Positions 7,286 through 15,110 of a DNA stretch of 20,959 nucleotides are shown here, piece by piece. The translations under genes were made by a program, and so were the position numbers. Position 1 is the stretch's first letter. Every line of letters starts with the position of its first letter. The notes under the pieces are model-generated. The model searched no databases. It was not told the DNA's origin and saw only the letters and a list, made by a program, of their open reading frames with translations. Source of the stretch: Chrysochromulina tobinii (taxonomy: Eukaryota > Haptophyta > Prymnesiales > Chrysochromulinaceae); NCBI GenBank assembly GCA_001275005.1, contig JWZX01002428.1:1-20959 (forward strand), in the 5' to 3' direction.

Positions 7286-9649
7286 TCACGCTGAGGAACT
7301 AGTCTCAGCTCCCGCTTTCGTGCTCGAGCTGCCATCCGAGGTGTAGCCGAGGTCTGCGAGCTGCTTCTTCTCATAGGGCTGCATGTACTGGTCCGCCACA
7401 AACTTCTGCATCACTTTGGGCATGCATTTCCAGACCTTCGGCATCCAGAGCGTGATGCGCAGCGAGAAGACCATCATGAAGATCCACGTAGAGAGGCCGG
7501 CGAGGATGCCGATCTCGATTCTGTACGTGACCGGCTGCACCAGGATGGTGAGCATCGCTGGGATCGACTGCATGTAGTCCATCCAGTCAACATCCTTGAC
7601 GCCCTCGATCATGAAGACGCCCACGAGGATGAGCGCCGGGCCAGTCGCGACTGTGGGGATGGACGCGAAAAAGGGGGCGAGGAAGATGGAGAGGAAGTTG
7701 AAGAAGGCGATGGTGAGCGCCGTCAGCCCGGTGCGCCCGCCCTCGTAGACGCCGGTCATCGACTCGCCGTACGTCGTGAGAGACGACGTGCCGAGGAGGC
7801 CACCGACCATCGTGCCGATGCCGTCGGCCATGAAGGCTCCGTAGCAGCCTGGGAAGTTGTCACCCTTCTCGTTCATCAGGCCGCAGAGGTCTGCAGCCGA
7901 GTAGAGGAACGCCATCGTGCCGATAAAGTCAATGTACAGGAGCACGAGGAGCGGCGCGCCAAAGTTGTTGAAGGTGAGATCATTGTAGGCCCACGCCGCG
8001 AAGGTGCCGCCCGGGATGTCGCCGGCCCAGCACTTGGAGCCTGCGTCGCCGCAGCCGAACGCGCCAAACCAGGGCGCCACGGGGCCCTCCTTGGCCATCG
8101 CCCCCTTCGGAGGCGAGAAGAACTCGATGGGAGACGTGAAGGTCTTGGGGATGCGGCCGGCGCCGCCCAAGCAGCCCTCACCGAAGCCGTCGATCTTGGT
8201 GTACGGCGTGAGGGGGGGAGAGCCCCCAAACTCCGGGGACGAGAAGGTCGCGCCCATGGCGTTGGTGATCGTCCTGTCGGGCTCGACGTAGCTCATGCCC
8301 GACCAGCACGTCGTCGAAGTCATGACCACGCCGAAGCAGGCCGGGTTGAAGCCTCCGTGCATGAGATGGCACGTCTCGGTGCAGCCGCCTGCCACGTTCC
8401 CGAGCCCGTTGCGCCCGTCGCCGTTGCCCTTGAAGCTGAGCGAGCCCATGTGCGAGTGGACGGTGCCGTCGGGGGCGGTGATCGTCCAGTTTCCAAAGGA
8501 GTTCATCACAACGGACGAGCCAACCCAGGTCGACGTGTAGTAGTCGTCACCGGTGCCCACGCCGGCGACTCCTTTGATGAGCTTCGTGCCGGACTTGCCC
8601 ACGACGTCGAAGGCGTTCATGCACGTCGGCTTGGGCATCCCTGGCTCGGTTAGGCCGGTGCCGGAGCCGGGCATGGGGTAGAAGTCTTTGTTGAGCGTCT
8701 TGGGGTACTGCACCTCGCCAAGGCAGCACACCTGCTGGTACGTGAAGGAGGGCGTCTCGACCGCAGCGAGGATCCAGCACGTGAATGTCGAGAGGAGGAT
8801 GCCGATCATGATGGCGCCCTTCACCTTGAGCATGACGAGGGTGGACATGACGAGGAAGAAGAAGAGGCCGATCCATGTGACGCCCGCGTGCTCGCCGTTG
8901 AGCGGCGCGAGGTCCACGAGGACCGCCGGGTTATCGCGCGAGAAGATGATGCCATTGCCGGCCTGAAGGCCGATGTGCGCGAGGAAGAGGCCGATGCCAG
9001 CCATCGACGCCTTCATCAACCATTTGGGGAAGATCTTGAAGATCTGGCGGCGCATGTCAGTGAGCGAGATGACGAGGAAGATGAGGCCCTCGATGAACAC
9101 GGCGAACATCACCGGCTTGACGGGTACACTCGTGCCCTTGAAACCGACGACGGTGTACGCAAAGTAGGCGTTCGTGCCCATGCCCGGAAAGACGCCAAAG
9201 GGCAGGTTGGCCCAGAACGCCATGATGAGCGTGGCGATGCACGAGGACATGGCCGTCGCGAACACCAGCCCATCAAAGTTGAGGCCGGTCACGCTGAGGA
9301 TGTTCGGGTTCACCGCCATGATGTAGCAGCTCGTCAAATATGTCGTGATGCCCGCACGGATCTCGGTGGTCAAGTTAGAGCCGCGTTCGGTCACCTTGAA
9401 GTACTTGTCCCAATAGGTGCCCATGAACTTGTTGTCCAGAGGGTTGTTCTTGCGGCCCGCGTGGCCCCTGGCGTCCGCCTTGCCGAAAGAAGCGCCGTCA
9501 GTCACGACCTTGACCGCCGCCGCCATGGCGTCGGGGGTACTCGACCGTGCAGAAAAGGAAGCACTTTTCGAATCGCGAAGAGAAAGCGCCGAGATTCCTT
9601 CTTGGACGGACCGCAAAGTGTACCTGTGTACCTTGACCTCCGCCGCCAT
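7286..9649 (-). CDS. AzgA/AZG-family purine permease with Cys-rich loop
   Basis: A nucleobase transporter of the NCS2-related AzgA/AZG group, which carries adenine, guanine and hypoxanthine with protons across the plasma membrane. From the ATG at 9649 it is 787 aa; from the in-frame ATG at 9526 it is 746 aa. Both have strong context (ACCATGG and GCCATGG). Family motifs are clear: TTEIRAGITTYLTSCYIMAVNP, the GVFPGMGTNAYFAYTVVGF segment, DFIGT, ADGIGTMVGGLLGTSSLTTY followed by GES and EGGRTGLTAL, then IPTVATGPALILVGVFM. AZG proteins I know of are about 430-580 aa. The excess is mostly a loop of about 250 residues between TM helices (roughly residues 298-550 from ATG 9649), with about ten cysteines and a NWT sequon, probably extracellular and disulphide-bonded. 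The gene is divergent from the guanine deaminase fusion, which fits purine uptake feeding salvage. Confidence 0.93.
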   Translation of the reverse strand: MAAEVKVHRYTLRSVQEGISALSLRDSKSASFSARSSTPDAMAAAVKVVTDGASFGKADARGHAGRKNNPLDNKFMGTYWDKYFKVTERGSNLTTEIRAGITTYLTSCYIMAVNPNILSVTGLNFDGLVFATAMSSCIATLIMAFWANLPFGVFPGMGTNAYFAYTVVGFKGTSVPVKPVMFAVFIEGLIFLVISLTDMRRQIFKIFPKWLMKASMAGIGLFLAHIGLQAGNGIIFSRDNPAVLVDLAPLNGEHAGVTWIGLFFFLVMSTLVMLKVKGAIMIGILLSTFTCWILAAVETPSFTYQQVCCLGEVQYPKTLNKDFYPMPGSGTGLTEPGMPKPTCMNAFDVVGKSGTKLIKGVAGVGTGDDYYTSTWVGSSVVMNSFGNWTITAPDGTVHSHMGSLSFKGNGDGRNGLGNVAGGCTETCHLMHGGFNPACFGVVMTSTTCWSGMSYVEPDRTITNAMGATFSSPEFGGSPPLTPYTKIDGFGEGCLGGAGRIPKTFTSPIEFFSPPKGAMAKEGPVAPWFGAFGCGDAGSKCWAGDIPGGTFAAWAYNDLTFNNFGAPLLVLLYIDFIGTMAFLYSAADLCGLMNEKGDNFPGCYGAFMADGIGTMVGGLLGTSSLTTYGESMTGVYEGGRTGLTALTIAFFNFLSIFLAPFFASIPTVATGPALILVGVFMIEGVKDVDWMDYMQSIPAMLTILVQPVTYRIEIGILAGLSTWIFMMVFSLRITLWMPKVWKCMPKVMQKFVADQYMQPYEKKQLADLGYTSDGSSSTKAGAETSSSA

Positions 9650-9750
9650 GGTGAGAATGGCGGGGTACATGTACACTGATGCAGAAAAAGTACGCTACTT
9701 TCGATGTTTTACATAAAGCGCCGAGATCATGCCTTCTCGGACCGTCCGCA
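9508..9750. promoter_or_regulatory. Duplicated bidirectional promoter with start codon
   Basis: Two diverged copies lie in tandem: 9508-9616 and 9631-9750. Shared blocks in the same order are CCTTGACCNCCGCCGCCATGG (9508 and 9631), GGGGTAC, TGCAGAAAA (9548 and 9680), TTTCGA, AAAGCGCCGAGAT (9583 and 9715), CCTTCTNGGA (9597 and 9732) and CCGCAA (9611 and 9746). Each copy begins with a minus-strand permease ATG. Copy 2 ends at the ATG of the deaminase fusion; copy 1 has AAGTG at the matching place. This suggests an ancestral bidirectional promoter of about 110 bp that was tandemly duplicated. Which copy is active for which gene cannot be told from sequence. Confidence 0.8.
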
Positions 9751-12111
9751 ATGGACGTGTCCCAGGGGGTACTCGCGGTCTTCGGCACTTTGGTGGACGC
9801 GCCGAGGCTCGGCGTGGTGCGAGGGCTCGACACGCCCGCGCTGATCGTCATCTCACGCACCAACGGCAAGATCGTCTCGGTGCAGCGCGACGCGGAGGCA
9901 GCCAGCGCTGCGGCCGCGCTCGAAGCTCGTGCGGCTGAGTCTCGGACCGTCGAGTTCGTGCGGCTGGGTCCGCGCGAGTTCCTGCTTCCCGGCTTCGTCG
10001 ACTGCCACGTACACGTGGCGCAGTGGGCCTACATGGGCACCGGCATCGACCGGCCGCTCATGGCCGACGACGGCTTCCTTGCCAAGTACGCGTTCCCGGC
10101 TGAGTCGTCGCTCAATAGTCGCACGGCGCCGTCGGTGTACCGCGCGGCGGTCGACGACATGCTACGGCACGGTACGACGACCGCGCTGGTGTTTGGCTCC
10201 GCCCGCCTCGACGCCTCCGAGGCGTACGTGGCCACCGTGCTCGAGCGCGGCGGCCCGCGCTCGCTCGTCGGCAAGGTGAACATGGACCGCTACTGCCCCG
10301 AGGGGTATGTCGAGGCGACGGCGCAGTCGCTCGCGGACACGGAGGCGTTCATTGTGGGCACCAAGGCGGCAAACGAGGCGCTCGGCCTGCCCGCGGGCTC
10401 GCCACCCCTCGTCGCGCCCGTCGTGACTCCTCGCTTCCTCCCCACATGCACGCCTGAGCTGCTGCACGGGCTCGGCGCTCTCGCGGAGAAGCACGACTGC
10501 TTCATCCAGGTGAGTGCCACTGAGTGCCACTGAGTGCCACTGAGTGCCACTGAGTGCCTCTGAGTGCCACTGAGTGCCACTGAGTGCCACTGAGTGCCAC
10601 TGAGTGCCACTGAGTGCCACTGAGTGCCACCGCTTGCCACCGCTTGCCAATGCTGCTCCAACCAGTCGCACCTCTCGGAGTCCTGCGATGAGCTCGCCTT
10701 CTCGTCTTCGCTCTTCCCGGAGTACCCGACCGATGCTGCCGCGTTCGCCGCGTATGGCCTCCTCCGCTCGCCCTCACTCATGGCACACTGCGTGCACCTG
10801 CAGCCCGGCGAGGCCGAGCTCATGCTCCTCCACGGCTGTGCAATGGCCCACTGCCCCACGTCGAACTTCTTCTTCGCCAAGGAGGCGCTGCCCGTGCGCC
10901 AGCTGCTCCAGCTCGGTGTCAAGGTCGGACTCGGCACCGACGTGGCTGGCGGCTACTCGCCGTCGATGCTCGTCGCCATGCGCCACGCCGTCCTCGCCTC
11001 CAAGACGCTCCAGTTTCGGCGCGCAAAGAACTGCGTCTTCCAGTGCGGGCCGGGTGCAGACGACGGCGCGGCACCGCCAAAGCGCGCCAAGCGGCCCTCC
11101 AACTTCAGCATCGAGTACGACCCGACGGCGGACGCGGACAAGCTGCGCGACCTACACAACCTCACCCACCTCGACGCACTCCACCTCGCCACCATGGCCG
11201 GCGCCGATGCGCTCGGCCTCGGCGCGCACATCGGATCGTTCGACGTAGGCAAGAGCTTCGACGCCATCGTACTGGCCGCCACGCCACCGGCCATCCGCGC
11301 CTTCGAGGGCGGCGTCGCAGAGGATACGAATGACTTGCTGCACAAGCTGCTGACGCTGGGTGACGACCGCCACGTCAAGGCCGTGTTCATCGGCGGCAAG
11401 AAGATCGTCTCAGCATCACCGCCGGCGCCCCCGAGCATTGCACTGGAGGAGGTCGAGAAGGTGATCAAGAAGCTCGTGCGGCCTGTAAAGGGCTTCCCCA
11501 ACCCTGACTTTGTCTTCGGCGACATCACGCCGCTCCTTGCGGATGCCAGGGCCTTCGGCATGGTCATAGATGCCCTTGTGGCGCGCTACAGCCGCGTTGA
11601 CGGGCTGACGGCGATCGCCTCACCGGAAGCGCGCGGCTTCTTCTTTGGACCGGCCGTGGCAAAGGCCCTTGGCGTGGGCTTCTTGCCGATTCGTAAGATG
11701 AACCAGCTGCCGGCCGAAACCCACCGGAGCGAGATGGTCAAGATGGACTATGGCGAACGCTGCATGGAACTGCATGCCGGGCTGCTGCCCTCGGGCGGCA
11801 AGGGCACAGTGGTCATTGTCGACGACATTCTCGCGACGGGTGGCTCCGCCATCGCGTGTGCCGGCATCTTGGAGCAGCTCGGCATGACGGTGCACGAGGT
11901 GGCTGCAGTGTTCGACTACAGCGATGGTGCATCTGTGCTAACGGGCCGCAGCGTGTTGAAGGACAAGGGCTACAGTGTCTTCGCGCTCGCTCGGTTCTGC
12001 GTCGAGGACAAGGGATCCGTGACCGAGACGATGTCCTGGTGGCTCGAGCGCGGTCCCGACAGCGACATTCTCATCTCGCCTCACATGGGAAAGATGAACA
12101 AGCAGCACTGA
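9751..12111 (+). CDS. Guanine deaminase-APRT-like fusion protein
   Basis: Exons 9751-10509 and 10666-12111 give 734 aa. The ATG at 9751 has G at -3 and +4; an in-frame ATG at 9679 has weak context. Residues 1 to about 505 are guanine deaminase (guanine to xanthine plus ammonia): zinc ligands H86 and H88 (GFVDCHVHVAQ), H255 (SHLSES), H294 (MAHCVH) and D344 (GLGTDVAGGYS), with spacing like human GDA. Residues about 511-714 are a type I phosphoribosyltransferase of the APRT kind: FVFGDITPLL, PEARGFFFG, and the PRPP loop VVIVDDILATGGSA at 635-648. APRT makes AMP from adenine and PRPP. In the flexible loop the family EYG reads DYG here, a conservative change at the catalytic acid by my recollected alignment. 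The divergent neighbour is a purine permease. Xanthine as PRT substrate is an alternative. Confidence 0.93.
10510..10665 (+). other. Intron made of a decamer tandem repeat
   Basis: Phase-0 intron of 156 nt, donor CAG|GTGAGT and acceptor AACCAG|TCG. Twelve head-to-tail copies of TGAGTGCCAC (10511-10630, one with CCTC) plus two diverged copies (CGCTTGCCAC, CGCTTGCCAA) fill 140 of its 156 nt. The donor sequence is the first repeat unit preceded by G; all later units are preceded by C, so only the first makes a GT donor. Splicing joins CFIQ to SHLSES, restoring the deaminase zinc motif. Retention gives a stop after eight codons. Confidence 0.92.
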
Positions 12112-12924
12112 CGGCAGAGCCCGGCGGTGTTGGATGCGCCGAGAGCACTAAGAAGGTGACGGTGACATAGTAGTTAGTCGTGGCGTTAATGGCTTGGGCG
12201 GGTCGCGTCCCTAATACTAGGTCTAGGAAACACCGTTAACCGACGCCCGACGATTCCGAATCGAATACCCGAACGTGTCGACTGTCGTGTACGGTGTACC
12301 GACAACGTGAACGTCGTCAACGCATCGGCGCCGCGAACGCAAGAACCTACGGAACGCGCGACGCGAACCGAAGTCCGAACCGAATCGGTCCCGGATTGCG
12401 GATATTACATATTTATGCCATTCATATCAAAATCCAAAGACGTAAAAGACGCGCGGGGCGGCGGGGCGCGCGCGAGCGCCGGGCCGTCGACCCGACGGAG
12501 CCCGCCACCCGGCGACCGGCGGCGTACCGCCCCCAACCGCCCCCCGCGTAGCGCGTTTACGTATTACGATTATCGACTTATTTCGTCCAGAAACCGTTAG
12601 TAGATCCGATCCAATATCGTTTTCTGAATACTCGTAATCCGGTCCGGTCTTTCGCACTTTCGGCCGCCGGGCTGCCCGACTGAGCTCGGCTCTGCGCCCC
12701 CCCCCGCAGTGTGGAGTTTGACAGTCGTGCCACGAGCGCTGCCGCCGCGCGTGTCCGGCAATGACCGAACCTCGAGTCCTAAATCACCTTCATCTCGAAT
12801 CCTCGACGGGACTCGCGGTGCAGTGTCGCACGTCTACCGTGTACTCTCCGCCCGCAGGGCCACACCCTTCACGTCAGAGCGTCTGAGATAGCCTCAGCAG
12901 GGACCTACTCGAGCCTCAGCAGTC
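12112..12924. other. Convergent intergenic gap without a gene
   Basis: An 813-bp stretch between the stops of the deaminase fusion and the coiled-coil gene. I see no supported gene; short frames here have no family features. It contains ACACCGTTAACC at 12230-12241 (also at 767-778), dense CGAACCGAA-type text at 12235-12400, an AT-rich island at 12404-12440, GGTCCGGTCT at 12641 and a C-tract ending CCGCAG at 12697-12709 that looks like a splice acceptor without a partner. Confidence 0.45.
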
Positions 12925-14895
12925 CTACTCGGGTGCATATTCAGTCAGCTCGGGCGATGGAGGCGATGCCAGCCAACAGCCTGGACTCTCGGCCACCGGA
13001 CTCTCGGCCATCGCCTCCTTCTCGCCTCCGTCCTCGTCCTCTTCGGGCTCCGCGCCGCCCTCCTCCTCCTCGCCCTCCTCCTCCCCCTCCCCCTCCTCCT
13101 CCTCCCCCTCCTCGTCGGCTTGCAGCAGGTTGAACGGGTCGGCCAACTTTGGAAAGCCGAGCACCCCTCTCTTCCCGTCGTCGCCCTGTGCGGCCGAAGG
13201 CGAGGGCGTATCGCCAGGCCGCGGGCTGAAGAGAGGGGGGCTGAAGAGAGGGGGGGGGCTCGCCTGTGGATACGATTCCCCACAGGGCCGCGGGCTGAAG
13301 AGAGGGGGGGGCAGTGGCGCCGCCAACGGCGAGACCAACGCCGTGATCGAGGTCGTGCCAGAGGCCGGGCTGAGGGGAGGCGGAGGCGCGGGCATCTCGT
13401 CTGGTGAGCGAGCCGCGTGCCGCCGCTGCTTCGCGGACGAGCGCTGTGACGAGCGCTGCTTGGCTGACCAGTGCCTCTGCGCGCGCTGCGGATGGCCCTG
13501 TGGGGAATCGGCCGCCAGCACGGCGGCGAGGGCGGCACGGCGTTTCTTCTCGACGCGTTCTGCGGTTCGCGGCGAGGGTGGCGAGGCGTCGAACGCGGCC
13601 ATGCGTGCGACGAAGGCCCTGTAGGAGAGCTCGGAGCCGTCCTCTTCGAGCCATCGACTGCTCGCGCCGTCGCGGGTGCTCGCGACGGCGCTCGCGGATT
13701 CGGCCGTGATGACCTGCCTAGTTTGGATGACCTCCCAAGCGGAATGGCGCTCAGGGGTGCCGTACGCTGTCCCAAACGTGTCTGCCACGTGGGCGTGCCG
13801 CTGCCCCTGGTAGGCCCTCTCGATGCGATCTGCCTCGACGAGATCGGTCGGTCGCCCGGCCAGCAATGAATACCGAACGGGCGCGAGAGGCGGCGTCGCC
13901 CACCGCAGTGCCACCGGCGGCGGCAGCGGCTGCGCGGCGCTGACGGCGCTCGGGGCGTCGTCCGAGGCCGACGACGCTGCCGACGACGCTGCCGGCGACG
14001 GTGTCTCCTGCGGCGGCGTCATACACGGCGGCAGCGGCGTGACCATCACGGTGACCGCCCGTTTCGGCTTCGAGACGGTGTGCGTAGCGCGCTTAGCCGC
14101 GACCGTCTGCCCCGTCGCAGCCTCCACCTGCGCCTCAAGCTCCCCCACGCGTCGCCGTAGCCTCGCACACTCACCGATGAGTGCATCGTTGTCTTCGAGC
14201 GCTGTGGTGAGGCTCGATCGCAAGCTCTGCACCACTGCGTCCGGCCAGACGGTCCACGGAGCGCGCAGCTGCGCGGGCATCGAGGCGCAGGCATGGCGGC
14301 TGCCACTGCTGCTCCGGAGCCGCGCCGCGCTGACCGCCGCAAGCAAAGGGTTGGGAGGCTGCACTCTTAACCGTGCCTGAGCCTCTCGGAGCGCCGCCTC
14401 CGCTGCCTCGAGAGCTTCCTCTCGTGCGGCGGCGGCGACGAACCGCATGCGGATCGCCTCGAGCTGCTCGAGGAGAGCCTCATCCCTCGACTGCAGCTGC
14501 GCCTCGGACCTCGACAGCTCGGCCTCCGCCAGCTCGGCCTCCGCCAGCTCGGCCTCCGCCGCGAGCTCATCGATCACCGCCAGCGAGCGCGAGCTGCTCA
14601 GCAGCCGGCTGCTGTTCAGCGGCTCAGTCTCGTCGGTGGCAAAAGACCGTTGGCTCGGCGGGAGGGAGCGACTCGAGGGCAGCGGCTTGCCGCCACCCGC
14701 GCGCTTCGAGGCAGTTCCTGACGAGCGCTTCTTCTTCCTGACGTGCGAGAGCTGGCCGAGCGGAGGCTCATTCTCGTCGCCGACGGGTGGACGCTCCTTG
14801 GTGCTTGTGAGCGGATTCCCTCGTGCCGATTGGCTCTTGCTAGATTGGCTCTTGCTGCCTGTGAGCGAGGCGAGCGCAGGACGCACGGCGGCCAT
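12925..14895 (-). CDS. Unrecognised coiled-coil, low-complexity protein A
   Basis: A 656-aa frame from an ATG at 14895 in strong context (AAAATGG); the frame is open upstream but that part looks untranslated. I do not recognise the protein. Visible features: a Ser/Lys-rich N-terminus with a basic cluster KKKRSSGTASKR (about 54-65) that could be a nuclear signal; a coiled coil at about 106-177 including EAELAEAELAEAEL from a 15-bp repeat; a second short coiled coil at about 223-263; a Pro/Ala-rich middle; a Ser/Pro segment with repeated PPPLFSP; and a strongly acidic tail (about 589-640, mostly Glu). There is no signal peptide or membrane segment. It diverges from a second coiled-coil gene 215 bp away, suggesting shared control. 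A structural or nuclear scaffold role is only a guess. Confidence 0.6.
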   Translation of the reverse strand: MAAVRPALASLTGSKSQSSKSQSARGNPLTSTKERPPVGDENEPPLGQLSHVRKKKRSSGTASKRAGGGKPLPSSRSLPPSQRSFATDETEPLNSSRLLSSSRSLAVIDELAAEAELAEAELAEAELSRSEAQLQSRDEALLEQLEAIRMRFVAAAAREEALEAAEAALREAQARLRVQPPNPLLAAVSAARLRSSSGSRHACASMPAQLRAPWTVWPDAVVQSLRSSLTTALEDNDALIGECARLRRRVGELEAQVEAATGQTVAAKRATHTVSKPKRAVTVMVTPLPPCMTPPQETPSPAASSAASSASDDAPSAVSAAQPLPPPVALRWATPPLAPVRYSLLAGRPTDLVEADRIERAYQGQRHAHVADTFGTAYGTPERHSAWEVIQTRQVITAESASAVASTRDGASSRWLEEDGSELSYRAFVARMAAFDASPPSPRTAERVEKKRRAALAAVLAADSPQGHPQRAQRHWSAKQRSSQRSSAKQRRHAARSPDEMPAPPPPLSPASGTTSITALVSPLAAPLPPPLFSPRPCGESYPQASPPPLFSPPLFSPRPGDTPSPSAAQGDDGKRGVLGFPKLADPFNLLQADEEGEEEEGEGEEEGEEEEGGAEPEEDEDGGEKEAMAESPVAESPGCWLASPPSPELTEYAPE

Positions 14896-15110
14896 TTTCA
14901 AACCTCGACCGACTTGCGTGAACGGACTGTTAATATGAATACTTGGGCCGCCCTTGGAACTACAAATGGAGCGAGGCAAGCAGGATAAGGTGTTGAGGAG
15001 TGGTCTTCCAGATTTGGGACTTCGTGAGAAAAAAGGGTTCACGAACACGAAGCGTGCCGCTCTTTCGAACGAACAAGATGGCCGTCTCCGAACGGGTCGA
15101 CAGAGCTTGA
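14896..15110. promoter_or_regulatory. Divergent promoter between coiled-coil genes
   Basis: A 215-bp region between two opposite starts. An AT-rich segment, TTAATATGAATAC at 14930-14942, about 40 bp upstream of the minus-strand ATG, may be a core-promoter element. A plus-strand ATG at 14966 in strong context (AAATGG) opens a frame ending at 15148; it does not connect in phase to the downstream gene by any splice pair I can see, so it may be a uORF or an unused start. Confidence 0.4.
15078..15110 (+). promoter_or_regulatory. uORF abutting the gene B start
   Basis: ATG at 15078 in strong context (AAGATGG) encodes MAVSERVDRA and stops at TGA 15108-15110, directly followed by the ATG at 15111, whose own context is weak (T at -3). 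If the transcript includes both, termination-reinitiation or leaky scanning would set output. The transcription start is unknown. Confidence 0.4.

Noticed and set aside
8888-9679. 263-aa plus-strand frame over the permease
   Set aside because: Antisense shadow of a well-supported AZG permease; very rich in Arg, Asp and His with no family feature.
9679-9750. ATG at 9679 as start of the deaminase fusion
   Set aside because: Weak context (C at -3), and the 24 added residues come from the duplicated promoter segment. The ATG at 9751 has G at -3 and +4.
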